From assembly GCF_001746365.1 (NCBI RefSeq), contig NZ_MJAJ01000001.1:69182-133181 (forward strand): a DNA stretch of 64,000 nucleotides, given 5' to 3'. Positions 7,811 to 16,948 of the stretch are shown piece after piece. The stretch is from Streptomyces sp. LUP30. Lineage in GTDB: Bacteria; Actinomycetota; Actinomycetes; Streptomycetales; Streptomycetaceae. Under the pieces are notes generated by a model. It did not search any database. It saw only the letters and a list, made by a program, of their open reading frames with translations, and was not told where the DNA came from. A program made the position numbers and the translations under genes. Numbering within the stretch: position 1 is the first letter of the stretch; every line of letters starts with the position of its first letter.

Positions 7811-8523
7811 GTGTTTTGTCGTACACCGCGGCGGGTTCCCATTTCACCGCGTTCTGCGGCGGCGATCCCGTCGTGCCAAGCCACTCCCGCTACCGCTTCA
7901 GCTGGGCACCGTACGGCGTGCTGGCCGCGCTCGGCTTACGGCCCGTTTCGTGGAGGGAGGCCGCGAGCGCACCGCGCAGCATCCATGGGAGGCCACTCGG
8001 CAGCTGGCCCTGGCCGCAGAGGAGTTCGAGATCTATCCCAACCGCGACAGCATGCCATTCGTCCCCCAGTACGGGATTCCCGGAGGCTGGCATCTGGATA
8101 CCTTCATCCGCGGCACACTGCGCAACGCGGGCTGGCGCGCGGCCTGGGCTGAGGTCTCCTCGACCGTGCGCGCCCGGGACGATGCGCGGATCCGGCGCTC
8201 GCCAAAGAGCTGGCGGACAGGCATCCGACGGGGGCGGCCGACCGGGACCGGATGGTGCTCTCCGTCGCTCTGGAGTCGCGCGGGCCGGACGGCGGCACCC
8301 AGTGACCGGGGGGAGCAACTGCTTGACGTGACGAGGGAGGAGCGGGAAAGCGCGATGGCGAAGTGTGTGTCCCTGCCGTTGGCCTTCGGGCTGACCCGGG
8401 TGCTGGAGGGTGCGCTGTCGCCGTCTGCACCGCGCGGCTGAATCGGCGGTGGAGGCGAACCGATGGCTTAGCTTCCTCGACGGGCAGGGACTTCGCACCC
8501 GGGACTGCTGCATGATCGGGTGA
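7808..8523 (+). pseudogene. Saccharopine-dehydrogenase-like reductase, decayed C-terminal part
   Basis: Pieces in different frames line up with the C-terminal half of saccharopine dehydrogenase-family reductases: FTAFCGGDPV with YRFSWAPYGVL, then EFEIYPNRDSMPFV with YGIPGG and RGTLRNAGWR, then AMAKCVSLPLAFGLTRVL. At least three frameshifts separate them, and the N-terminal Rossmann domain is absent. It follows the second Rieske gene directly in the same direction, so the intact ancestor could have been part of the terpenoid locus. Confidence 0.65.
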
Positions 8524-8532
8524 CAGCGGGGT

Positions 8533-8800
8533 CTATGCAGCCAAGGCTGCGGCTGGGGTCATGATGGTCTCGTACTCGACGGGGGTCAATCGGGCCAGCG
8601 TCTCTGACGCCGGCGTCGATGGTAGGTGCGCTCGATCCAGGTGACGATCGCGATCCGCAGCTCCTGGCGGGTGGCCCAGGCACGGCGGTCGAGGACGTTC
8701 TTCTGCAGCAGTGCGAAGAAGCTCTTCATGGCCGCCTTGTCGCCGGCCGCACCGACCCGGCCCATGGAGCCGACCAGGTCGTGACGTGCGAGAACGGACA
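8533..8800 (-). mobile_element. IS3-family transposase C-terminal fragment
   Basis: The minus strand reads GSMGRVGAAGDKAAMKSFFA, then WIERTYHRRRRQRR, and after a frameshift near 8,600 LARLTPVEYETIM up to a TAG at 8533. This is the end of the integrase core of IS3-family OrfB. The rest of the element is missing and its break coincides with the cut end of a TetR gene. Confidence 0.75.
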
Positions 8801-8802
8801 CG

Positions 8803-9100
8803 ACCTTCGCCGAGGCAGTCACGCCACGGCTCACACCCCCACTGCGGCCGCCCTCTGGGACGAGATCAACGCCCACACCGTCTCTCTCATGAATCGGGCT
8901 CAGCGCGAGGGGCTGCTCGCCCCGGACGCCGACCTGGAGTGGACGCGGCAGGTGTACTACGCCCTCCTGAGCGAAGCCATCAACAGGCCGGGCGCGGAGC
9001 AGGACCCTGCCGCACAGGACCCGGACGCACTGGCCACGCTCGTCATCGACACCCTCCTGCACGGCTCGGGGGCCACGCGGCTGAGCCGCAACGGATCGAC
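8803..9100 (+). pseudogene. TetR-family regulator C-terminal fragment
   Basis: The frame from about 8,805 reads ALWDEINAHTVSLMNRAQRE, then WTRQVYYALLSEAI and DALATLVIDTLLHG, the ligand-binding helices and dimer interface of TetR regulators. The DNA-binding HTH half is missing, replaced by the IS3 fragment, and the normal stop has been lost. Probably the former regulator of a neighbouring gene. Confidence 0.6.
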
Positions 9101-9325
9101 CGAACGCGGAATCCATCCGTCGGCTACCGACGCCGCCGAAGCGCGTCGGCCGGCCGAGCCCGTGTGCACTGGAGTTCAGGTGGCGCGGCCGACTCATGCA
9201 GGGCCCGCTTGCCCTCGTCCGTCAGGACCTCGCCGACGGCGCGCTCGTCGGCTTGGTGCGGCGCGGAGCACCCGCCATCGCCTGTCACGGGCTGTGGCTA
9301 CTACGAGGGGAGCCCGTATGCCGTC

Positions 9326-10162
9326 TCAGGGGCGGGGAGGCGTGTCCAGGAACCGGTGGAGGGAAGCCGTCATGCTCTCCACAAAGGAGTCACGGGTCCG
9401 TTCGGGGACCAGGTCCAGGGACAAGTAGGGGTTGAGGTCCTCCAGTTCGACGAGAAGCAGTTCGCCGTCCTGGGTGCGGCAGGCATCCACGCGCTGGATG
9501 CCGTGGTCGAGGGTGTTCCAGTCGATGAAGCGCCGGGCGAAGCCGAGGTCCGCGTCGGTGGGCTCGTAGGGTTCGAGGACCCAGCGCCGCTCGGGGTCGG
9601 GGGCGTGGAGGGCGTACTGGAAGGCGTCGTCGACGTAGTAGAAGGACGCCTCGTAGCGGAGGTCGACGCGCGGCTGGACGAGGATGTCGCCATAGGCGAG
9701 GTCGTCCAGTTGCTTCCGGGGCAGGAAGGTCAGGCCGATGGAGTCCGCGCCGGCCTTCGGCTTGACCGCGTACTGGCCGGCCTCGGGCAGCAGGTGCAGG
9801 TCCTCTGGCCGGTCGATGGTGGGGATGACCGGGTATCCGGCGGCGGTCAGGTCCAGCAGGTACTGCTTACCGGCCATGTCACCCCGGCCCGACAGCGGGT
9901 TGTAGATCCGGGTGCCGCGGGCTGTGGCCTGTTCCCGGAACGCGTCGTACTCCTTCTGGTAGTGCAGTACAGGTCCGCTGTTCCGGACCACGACCCCGTC
10001 GAAGGCGTCCATGAGTGAGGCGGCATCCAGCGGGTGGCACAGGGCGATGTCGAAGGCGTCCCGCAGCCGGGAGGTCAGGAAGATGTCCTCGTCGCAGTAG
10101 CGCCGCCCGCGGGCTTCGTAGGCGAGGTCGGTCACGAACAGAACTTTGCGGCGGTCGGGCAT
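9326..10162 (-). CDS. ATP-grasp-like protein
   Basis: A 278-aa soluble protein. ATG 10162 follows GAGGAGAT at good spacing, which decides the start inside a longer open frame. The order of elements suits ATP-grasp enzymes: an N-terminal Rossmann-like part (VLFVTDLAYE, DGVVVRNSGP), a central GRGDMAGKQYLL and YAVKPKAGADSIGL with the ATP-binding Lys, and a C-terminal metal site LLLVELEDLNPYLSL. Such enzymes ligate a carboxylate to an amine or thiol through an acyl phosphate. It lies 98 bases downstream of an MBL-fold gene in the same direction. Substrate unknown. Confidence 0.65.
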   Translation of the reverse strand: MPDRRKVLFVTDLAYEARGRRYCDEDIFLTSRLRDAFDIALCHPLDAASLMDAFDGVVVRNSGPVLHYQKEYDAFREQATARGTRIYNPLSGRGDMAGKQYLLDLTAAGYPVIPTIDRPEDLHLLPEAGQYAVKPKAGADSIGLTFLPRKQLDDLAYGDILVQPRVDLRYEASFYYVDDAFQYALHAPDPERRWVLEPYEPTDADLGFARRFIDWNTLDHGIQRVDACRTQDGELLLVELEDLNPYLSLDLVPERTRDSFVESMTASLHRFLDTPPRP

Positions 10163-10260
10163 CACGGATCTCCTCGGGGCGTGCAGCGAATCTGTCGGAA
10201 TGCGGGTGTGCGACCGGTTCGGCGTCGCGTGCGGCGCGATCCGTAGGACTCGGAGCAGAC

Positions 10261-11043
10261 TCAGTTCTCGGGGCCGAACATGTAGGCGTTGGCGACGTCG
10301 ATGAGGGCCGCGCCCTTGTAGGCGGGGTAGCGCGCGGTGATGGCCTTCTTGTAGGCGTCGCCGTCGTCGCCGAGCAGCTCGCGGCCGGCGTTGACGTAGT
10401 CGGTGAGCTCGGCCCAGATGGCCGGGGTGGTGGGCTCGCCGTGGCCGGGGAGGACGGTGTCGTACTCGGTCTCGGCGGCGAAGCGGTCGATGTTGGCCTG
10501 CCAGCCGTCGAAGTCCTTGTCCAGGAACCACAGGTGGGTTCGGTTGTAGACGACGTCCTGGGCGACCAGTACGCCCTGTTCGGGCAGCTTGATCACGAGG
10601 GTGGTGTGGATCTCGCCGCCGGTGACCTTCTCGAACACGAACGGGATGCCGTCGATGACCTCGGTGCCCGGAGTGATCTCCACGGTCGGAGTCATGTCGG
10701 CGAGCGGAATCGGGGTGCCGGTGGGCAGGTCGGTCTTGGGACCCACGGCGACGATCTCCGCGATGGTCTCCTTCAGCGCGTGCACGGGGACCCCAAAGCG
10801 GGCCGCGCCCTGGTAGTGGTCCGGATGCGCATGGCTGACGACGAGGCGGTCGAGCGGCTTGCCCAGGCTCTTGGCGTAGGCGACGACCTCGTCGGCGTAG
10901 GCCAGCACGAACTGCGCGTCGACGGCGATGATCCGCGACGGCGTCTCGATCAGCTGGGTGTTGACGTCCAGGCCGTCCTCGGCCGCGCCGTAGCTGTGGA
11001 TGCGGACCGGGCCCTTGTCGATGACCGTGAGGGTGCCGTGCAT
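10261..11043 (-). CDS. MBL-fold metallo-hydrolase
   Basis: A 260-aa metallo-beta-lactamase-fold protein with the metal motif HAHPDH (71-76) and a later VLPGHGEP carrying another His ligand. AGGAG precedes ATG 11043. No signal peptide is visible, so it is cytosolic. It leads a likely two-gene operon with the ATP-grasp gene and is divergent from an AraC-type regulator 196 bases away. Relatives hydrolyse thioesters, lactones or similar bonds; the actual substrate cannot be told. Confidence 0.8.
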   Translation of the reverse strand: MHGTLTVIDKGPVRIHSYGAAEDGLDVNTQLIETPSRIIAVDAQFVLAYADEVVAYAKSLGKPLDRLVVSHAHPDHYQGAARFGVPVHALKETIAEIVAVGPKTDLPTGTPIPLADMTPTVEITPGTEVIDGIPFVFEKVTGGEIHTTLVIKLPEQGVLVAQDVVYNRTHLWFLDKDFDGWQANIDRFAAETEYDTVLPGHGEPTTPAIWAELTDYVNAGRELLGDDGDAYKKAITARYPAYKGAALIDVANAYMFGPEN

Positions 11044-11239
11044 GGCTGTGCTCCTGTCGAAGTGCGGATGAGCGGTGAAGGGACGCGGAAAGGGGCGGAT
11101 CGTTGATGGCCGTTTCGCGACCGATCATCGGCCGCAACGGACACGGCCGGCCTTCCTGCCCAGGGCGCTGACCACCGCTGGGAACAACTCAATCCTGGGA
11201 CGGATCCGGAGGTCCTGCGAGGTACGCTGCGGTCTCGTG

Positions 11240-12160
11240 ATGGTCCACAGGCGACAAGTACGGCAGACGCCCGATCGGCGGGAGAGGGGACTGCCGAAGG
11301 TGGTTTTCCAGCCTCCGGCCGGAACCCCGGCGGGCCTGGAGGTCATGACCCTGGCCGACTTCCGCGACCGCACCCGTGACTGGCCCTGGCACATCGCCAC
11401 CCCGCACCGGCAGGACTTCCACGCCCTGATCCAGGTCACCGCCGGCACCCTGCGCCACCGCGTCGACTTCACCGGGTACGTACTACCGCCCGGCTCCTGG
11501 CTGTGGATCCGGCCCGGTCAGGTGCACCAGTGGCAGAACCCCGACCAGGCCGAGGCCATCTTCATCCTCTTCCAGGAGGACTTCGTCGCCCCCGAGACCG
11601 CAGAACTGGCCGGACTCGGCACCAGCACCGCCCCGATGCCCCTGTACAGCCCCGATCATTCGGAGGCCCCCGTACTGGCAGCCGCGGCCGAGCAACTGGC
11701 CGCGGAGTTCTCCCAGGCAGACCGCCATCCGCTGCCGGTGCACACCGCCCTTCTGCACCGCCTGCTCGACGTCGTACTCCTGCGCCTCGCCCACCTGCAG
11801 CAGCACGGCCAGGCCGCGGAATCCGCCCCGGAGCCCTTCCTGCGCTTTCGTGACGCTGTCGAGCGAGGCTTCTCCCGCACCCACCGCATCGACGACTACG
11901 CCCGCGAACTCGGCTACTCCACCCGCACCCTCACCCGCGCCACCCAGACCGCGGCCGGCCTCAGCGCCAAGGACTACCTCGACCAACGCCTCGCCCTGGA
12001 GGCCAAGCGGCTCCTCGCCCACGGCACCGAACCCGCCTCCGCCATCGCAGCCCACCTCGGCTTCACCAGCGCCACCCACTTCAGCAAGTTCTTCCAACGC
12101 CACACCGGCCGCACCCCCCTGGCCTTCCGTGCCTCCCAACGCGCCTTGCCACCTGCCTAG
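11240..12160 (+). CDS. AraC-family transcriptional regulator
   Basis: About 306 aa with an N-terminal cupin-like sensor (RHRVDFTGYVLPPGSWLWIR, then PGQVHQW) and a C-terminal double HTH (IDDYARELGYSTRTLTRATQ and IAAHLGFTSATHFSKFFQRH, then GRTPLAFR). ATG 11240 or GTG 11237 is preferred, since the longer frame upstream has no homology-like sequence. It is divergent from the MBL-fold/ATP-grasp operon and probably regulates it in response to a small ligand. Confidence 0.85.
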   Translation: MVHRRQVRQTPDRRERGLPKVVFQPPAGTPAGLEVMTLADFRDRTRDWPWHIATPHRQDFHALIQVTAGTLRHRVDFTGYVLPPGSWLWIRPGQVHQWQNPDQAEAIFILFQEDFVAPETAELAGLGTSTAPMPLYSPDHSEAPVLAAAAEQLAAEFSQADRHPLPVHTALLHRLLDVVLLRLAHLQQHGQAAESAPEPFLRFRDAVERGFSRTHRIDDYARELGYSTRTLTRATQTAAGLSAKDYLDQRLALEAKRLLAHGTEPASAIAAHLGFTSATHFSKFFQRHTGRTPLAFRASQRALPPA

Positions 12161-12324
12161 CCGCCCACCCCACCATGTGCTGTGCCGGAGGTGCCCGGCC
12201 GGCTCCGCCCCAGGACGTGATTCCCTTGCTCGGGACTCCCCCCTGTGCGCGGACTCGACGGCCTCCGGCATCGGGGGCCGTTCCCTGCAGGCCGGTGCTC
12301 GGACTACTCCGTCCTGCCGGTCTC

Positions 12325-12492
12325 CGAACCGAGGCGACGCCTGCCCGATCTTCCCCGGCAAGAAGTACTTCGACTGGGCCCTCGAAGACCCAGCCAGCAA
12401 GGGGCGTCGAGTCCGTCCGCCCGTTCCGCGACGAGATCAAGACCCGCATCGAGGCCCTAATCGCCGAGATGGACGCGAAGCAGGAGCCATGA
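12325..12492 (+). pseudogene. Arsenate reductase (ArsC, phosphatase type) C-terminal fragment
   Basis: The sequence reads DACPIFPGKKYFDWALEDP and, after a one-base frame change near 12,405, SVRPFRDEIKTRIEALIAEM to TGA 12490. This is the C-terminal end of thioredoxin-coupled ArsC of the low-molecular-weight phosphatase fold. The P-loop Cys is gone. Its stop overlaps the next start (ATGA), preserving the operon join. Confidence 0.6.
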
Positions 12493-12670
12493 CGTCCGTG
12501 ACGGACACCGGCATACGCGAGGTCGTCGTCATCGGATCTGGTCCCGCTGGATACACCGCTGCCCTCTACACGGCCCGCGCCGAGCTCAAGCTGCTCGTCT
12601 TCGGCGGCGCGATCTTCGTCGGTGGCTCGCTGACACGACCACCGAAGTCGAGAACTCCCGGCTACCTCGG
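12489..12670 (+). pseudogene. Thioredoxin reductase N-terminal fragment
   Basis: From ATG 12489 the frame reads VVVIGSGPAGYTAALYTARA, the FAD GxGxxG fold of TrxB, then LLVFGGAIFVGGSLT and, in another frame, TTTEVEN. Family homology then stops. Together with the ArsC piece this is the middle of a Streptomyces arsenic operon of the arsC-arsT (thioredoxin reductase) order, with everything else lost. Confidence 0.65.
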
Positions 12671-13167
12671 CGCCCGCCTCCAACCGTTCCTACCCGAAAC
12701 CGCGCTCCGGATCCTGCTGGGCACCCTCGCCGGCAGCGTCGGCGCACCATGCCTCTGGGGGACCGCATCACAGCGTGAGCGACGGCGGCCCCGCGGCTGG
12801 TTGCCTCACGCAGCAGAGGCTCCCGACAACCCGCCCTGCCTCTGCTGAACGACTGCTCCGCACCGTCCCGGAGACTGGACTGGCCTAGCGCGTCCGTGGC
12901 AGCGCTCTCTACGGTGGTGGCCACGGATCTCCTTGGAGTCCGTCGCGACCGGGGCAGGGAGGTCAAACCAGGCCCCGGGCGCCAGCCGCCACAAGGCAGG
13001 AAGTGATCCAGCCGTCCGGCGGGCGATCGACGCTTCGCGACAATTCCGCCGGCTGAAGACGTGACTCAGAGCCTGCTCCTGAGCATGACATGCCGAGGCC
13101 ACTGACACTCTCGTCCGGCTTCGGCTGGCCAGCTGCGGTGGACGTCTCGAGGACGTCTACCCGATCT
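12671..13167. other. Intergenic region, no gene recognised
   Basis: About 500 bases of mixed sequence following the trxB remnant. No frame on either strand shows a recognisable motif or convincing ribosome-binding site. Probably further decayed DNA. Confidence 0.4.
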
Positions 13168-13377
13168 TCACGAGCCTTGTGGCTCCGTGGCAACACAGAG
13201 ACGAACGAGCACGCCCTGCACCAGCGCGTTGACATATGTGCGGGGCGGGAGGTCGTGCATGTCGATGCGGCTCGGAGGGGCGTCAATCTGCCGGCGCAAG
13301 ACGTCCTTGGCGCCGTTGCGGAAGTCGGTAGTTATCAAGCAACGTTCGCCCTCAATGGTGCTGATCTGGTCCACCAT
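13168..13377 (-). CDS. Small hypothetical protein, possible truncated N-terminus
   Basis: A 69-aa frame starting MVDQISTIEGERCLITT and containing PRTYVNALVQGVLVRLCV. The same frame is open further upstream (VSPDEVAAELAALF), so the true start may lie above 13377. The pattern of a hydrophobic helix, a GERCL segment and a closing helix is reminiscent of effector-associated adaptor domains in Streptomyces multidomain proteins, but this is only an impression and no partner domain remains. Confidence 0.3.
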   Translation of the reverse strand: MVDQISTIEGERCLITTDFRNGAKDVLRRQIDAPPSRIDMHDLPPRTYVNALVQGVLVRLCVATEPQGS

Positions 13378-13580
13378 CAGGAACAGGGCAGCAAGCTCCG
13401 CCGCTACCTCGTCTGGCGAGACAGCACGGCGCCGACGGACGCCTCCGCCAAGTCGTCGCCAGGGGGAGCGACGCCTGGCGCAGCACTGAAGGGCCTGTCT
13501 CGCCGATGCAGCCGGCCCGCAAGCAAGACAGTGCGTAAACTTTTGTTTCCATGCACCGATTTGGGAACTACAGTTGTCTC

Positions 13581-14120
13581 ATGATGGCCTTTGAGATCAC
13601 CCCGGAAGAGCAGACAGAGCTCGACAAGGCGCTGTACGACGCCTTGAATCCGCTGGCCTCGGCGATTCGCTCCCGACAGACCGGGCGGCCCGCAGACCGT
13701 ACGTGGGAAGCGGATCCCATCGAAGTGACACTGTCCGTCCTGGCCGCCTGGAAGGTGATGGATGCTCAGGTCAGGCGGCTGACCGCGCGCGCGGCAGCAA
13801 CCGCTGGCTCCTACGGCGCCAGTTACGAGCAGATGGGGGCTGTCTGGGGCATCACCCGACAGGGCGCCCGTAAGAAATGGCCCGACGCCGTCAGCCGCTC
13901 AGCGCCCGCGACAGCAAGAAGGAACACGCTTGCGCTTTTCGGGGGGACTGCCGAACTGGTGCAGGTGCCTTCCGGTGACTGGAGTTGGACAGGCGTGGGC
14001 GCCGATGGAGCATCCGCTGCGGTCACCGATGGGACACGCCACCCGACCGCGGAAGAAGCAGCAGCCCATGCGGGCGCTTTCCTCAAAGAACACACCCTCG
14101 ACGCCCCCGACGGTTCCTAA
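13581..14120 (+). CDS. Hypothetical protein with HTH-like segment
   Basis: About 179 aa from ATG 13581; an in-frame ATG at 13551 is possible. The N-terminal 60 residues are helical (FEITPEEQTELDKALYDAL). A segment reading ASYEQMGAVWGITRQGARKK looks like a helix-turn-helix used in short Streptomyces DNA-binding proteins. The C-terminal third (TAELVQVPSGDWSWTGVG) is beta-like. Likely a small cytoplasmic regulator. It is flanked by debris, and a broken ATPase follows after 57 bases. Confidence 0.6.
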   Translation: MMAFEITPEEQTELDKALYDALNPLASAIRSRQTGRPADRTWEADPIEVTLSVLAAWKVMDAQVRRLTARAAATAGSYGASYEQMGAVWGITRQGARKKWPDAVSRSAPATARRNTLALFGGTAELVQVPSGDWSWTGVGADGASAAVTDGTRHPTAEEAAAHAGAFLKEHTLDAPDGS

Positions 14121-14177
14121 CCTCAGGCAACGTTCGCCCTGTCCACGACCTCGCGGAGGCGTTCGTCGGCGTCGTGC

Positions 14178-14753
14178 TTGTTCCGCCTCATCTTTGTTGG
14201 TGACTTCGACGAGACGGACCTGGCCACGGCAAGGCGTGCTTATCCAGGCTGTCGCCCGGTGTTCAATGCCGACGGCGGCTTGGAGGTCCACCCAGCCGCA
14301 CCCGGGCAGCCTGCGCCGCTCATGGGTGGTCCGGGCCTCTGCCGGCTGCAGCAGATCAATCCCGACGTCGAGACCGCTTCCATCGACCCAGGTGACTTCA
14401 CCACCCGCGTAAAGCAGCGGCACAGCGCCGACAAGAGATTCGCCGAGAGCTCGGTCGCCGGCACCCCCAAGGTGGCCACCAACGTCGCGCTGCTCCTGGC
14501 CCTGCGCGACCTCGGCGTCCGCGTGCCCCCGCTCCTGATCATCGATTCGCCGCTGACCGGCCTCGGAGCCCAGGGCCTGGACCACGCCAGCGGGATGCGA
14601 CTGATCGACACACTCATCGACATCGCCGACGACGCCTCCCCCGACGGCTACGCCTGCCAGGTCATCGCCGCCACCCCCTACCCGGGCGTACGGGAAATCC
14701 GCATCGACACCGACAACCGGTTCTTCGACCACGCACCACGCCGCACCGTTTGA
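14178..14753 (+). pseudogene. ATPase C-terminal fragment (SMC/AAA-like)
   Basis: The second half reads KVATNVALLLALRDLGVRVP, then PLLIIDSPLTGLG, a Walker B followed by a D-loop-like segment, and ends EIRIDTDNRFF. This is the C-terminal lobe of an ABC/SMC-type ATPase with its Walker A and coiled-coil parts missing. The first 75 codons do not look related and may be fused debris. The ancestor could have been a defence or repair ATPase; this cannot be settled. Confidence 0.5.
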
Positions 14754-14884
14754 TGCCCGTGCTGCGAAAAACAGCAGGGCGGAGAGCACGCTGTGGCCGC
14801 TCGTTCTGGCACAGATCGTGGGGAGCTGTCGCGGAGGGTATCGGTGTTGTTCGATTACAGGGAAGGGAGACGAAGCCGGGTCCG

Positions 14885-15301
14885 TCAGCGTTCACGTAGC
14901 CTGGTCCACCACCAGCCGTCCATTGCCCATTCGATGGAGTTGGGTTCCGGCAGGGTGCGGTGTTCGAATTCCTCATCGATGCGTGTGATCAGTCGACCCA
15001 AATCCCGTTTGGCTCCGGGAGGAAGGTGCAGCATCGCCCGCTCCAGATCGTCACGAGCGTCTTCCACCTCTATCCCAGGCGAACAGGCCTCGGAGGCGTT
15101 CAGGTAGCGGCCATGTTGCTTGAAGGCCCACTCGAAGCGAGAGAGCGCATTCGCGATCGCGTTGGGCCACATCTCCTGGTCTTCGACCCGGCGGATCGCT
15201 GCACGAGTCCGCGCGGAGACACCGCGGACCCTCAGAACCGGATACTGCCATCGTGGCCGCCACCGCTCTGCACGGACGGCCTTGGGGCGCCTACGCGGCA
15301 T
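14885..15301 (-). CDS. Hypothetical protein
   Basis: A 138-aa basic, helical protein starting MPRRRPKAVRAERWRPRWQY and ending DGWWWTRLRER. The middle (FEWAFKQHGRYLNASEACSP, then ARDDLERAMLHLPPGAKRDL) looks like a genuine folded helical domain with normal codon use. No known family recognised. It stands alone between an ATPase remnant and an ISL3 fragment. Confidence 0.5.
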   Translation of the reverse strand: MPRRRPKAVRAERWRPRWQYPVLRVRGVSARTRAAIRRVEDQEMWPNAIANALSRFEWAFKQHGRYLNASEACSPGIEVEDARDDLERAMLHLPPGAKRDLGRLITRIDEEFEHRTLPEPNSIEWAMDGWWWTRLRER

Positions 15302-15370
15302 CGCCCTTTCGGATCAACATGAGGCCATACTGCCACGGTTGGGCGCCTTCTTGGAGGGCGTCTCGGAGCG

Positions 15371-15535
15371 TTACTGGAGCAGGATCATCTTGCGGAGTGG
15401 TTCGAATCCGACTCGGCCGTAGAGCTGTCGCTTGATCTTCTTGATGCGGTTGACGGCGTCCTCGATGCTGCCCGGCTTCAGTACAGGGTGAGGGCTGCGG
15501 TTACGGCCCGTGCACGCGCTGAGCAGCAAACCGTC
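15371..15535 (-). mobile_element. ISL3-family transposase C-terminal fragment
   Basis: The minus strand reads DAVNRIKKIKRQLYGRVGFE, then LRKMILLQ and a stop at 15371. The same ending (VNRIKMIKRQMYGRAGF, LLRKRVLL) occurs in the complete ISL3 transposase at 25845-27443, so this is a relic of a related element. Confidence 0.75.
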
Positions 15536-15769
15536 GGCCGACCTGGCGAGCGGTGCTTGCCCGGAGCAATCGTGGTCGACCTACCCCTGGCCCGTGAATT
15601 CCCGCAGGTATAGCCGTCATCCCTTCACCAGCTTCGATCACGGTCGTCACCGTGCACTTCCAGTCACCGGGAAAGAAGCCGGACCGAAGAGTCCAGTTCA
15701 CATACACATGCCACCCGAGCCGAAGGCCGACGTCAGGACCAGGTGGTTGTTGGTCCAGACTCGCTCCCT

Positions 15770-16826
15770 CTAACGAGCTCGTGCACGGTAGGCGGTGAGG
15801 CGTCGAGGACTGCGGCGGGACTCAGTGTTCACATCTGCCGTGCGGAGGTCAGGTCCGCAGTTTGCTGGTGGGACAGTAGGCCGGCAATGGCTTGGACCGT
15901 GTCACTGATGTGTTCGCGGCGGCCGAGGTGGCGGGCCAGTGCCCGCCAGTTCTTCAGGTGGGCGATGCCGTGCTCGACGCGAATGCGGCGTGAGGAGTGC
16001 GCCTTGCGCTGGCGTTCGTGCATCTCCTCGTACCAGTCCGGGGCGTTCTTCTTGAACTTGCGGTGCGGTGGCGTCACCACGCGCCCGCCGGTCTGGGCGC
16101 CCAGGCCCTGGTAGCCGGCATCTGCGAGGATCTCCAGTGCGGGCCCGCCGTCCAGGAGCTTGACCAGTCCTAATTGGCGGGCGTGGCTGATGTCTGCGCA
16201 GCTGCCGTGCTGAGCCGGACTGCAGTAGAGGACGCGTCCGTCGCCGTCCGTGACGACCATGGTCTTGACCGCGTTCTGCTTGCTCTTGCCGGAGATGAAC
16301 TTGTCCCGGTCCTTGCGCCCTGCGGCCGGGCGCCTGACGCGGATCTCGGTGCCGTCGATGATGCCGGTCTGCCCGCTGGTTCCGAGGTGGTCGACGACCT
16401 CGGCCAATGTCCGCAGCCGTACATCCGGGCTGATGGTGCACCCTCGCTCGGCGAGTAGTGGCCGCACCTCGCCGATGGCACGGGTGATGGTGGAGCGGTC
16501 CACACCGAACCAGCAGGCCAGCACGTCATGAGTGACGGCATGGCGCAGATGCACGAGCGTGGCCAGGAGCCGGTCGACGAACACCAGCCGGTGCTTCGCA
16601 CCCGCGCCCACAGCCCGCTTCCGCGGCCTGGAGGCGAGCTTGGCGTGGTGTCGCTCGTGCCACAACGGTCCCACCTCAGCGACGAGTTCAGCGATCACGT
16701 CAGCCGACAGGCCCGTGATCCTCCGGTCACTGACGATCGCTGCACGAGACGCGTTCCCCACCACACAACCATGATCGACGATCAGGATCCCGACGCGTCA
16801 CCGCCTACCGTGCACCAGCTCGTTAG
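15770..16826 (-). mobile_element. Complete IS5-family insertion sequence with 35-bp inverted repeats
   Basis: The ends 15770-15804 and 16792-16826 are inverted repeats matching at 33 of 35 positions, beginning CTAACGAGCT. They enclose one transposase gene, giving an element of 1,057 bp. No clear target duplication is seen in the flanking bases (CCT against CAC), which suggests an old insertion or a later rearrangement. Confidence 0.85.
15829..16764 (-). CDS. IS5-family transposase
   Basis: A 311-aa DDE transposase with an N-terminal HTH (VLACWFGVDRSTITRAIGEV) and a catalytic core with IIDGTEIRV (first Asp), LADAGYQGLG (second Asp) and VEHGIAHLKNW (Glu). Length and spacing are normal and the frame is intact, so the element may still be active. 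It starts with GTG 16764, 28 bases inside the right inverted repeat. Confidence 0.9.
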   Translation of the reverse strand: MVGNASRAAIVSDRRITGLSADVIAELVAEVGPLWHERHHAKLASRPRKRAVGAGAKHRLVFVDRLLATLVHLRHAVTHDVLACWFGVDRSTITRAIGEVRPLLAERGCTISPDVRLRTLAEVVDHLGTSGQTGIIDGTEIRVRRPAAGRKDRDKFISGKSKQNAVKTMVVTDGDGRVLYCSPAQHGSCADISHARQLGLVKLLDGGPALEILADAGYQGLGAQTGGRVVTPPHRKFKKNAPDWYEEMHERQRKAHSSRRIRVEHGIAHLKNWRALARHLGRREHISDTVQAIAGLLSHQQTADLTSARQM

Positions 16827-16948
16827 CACATCGAGTGCTTCGTTGTCTTTTGCTTCGGTCAGCGTCGAAAAGCATGGCTGGTCCCAGTGGCTTGGTGCCA
16901 CGATGGCCGGGTCCACCAACGGGGGTGGCAGTACCGGAAGGACACACG

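Noticed and set aside
9196..9325. Possible LysR effector-domain scrap
   Set aside because: A single VRQDLADGALV-like stretch is too short and lacks further family sequence.
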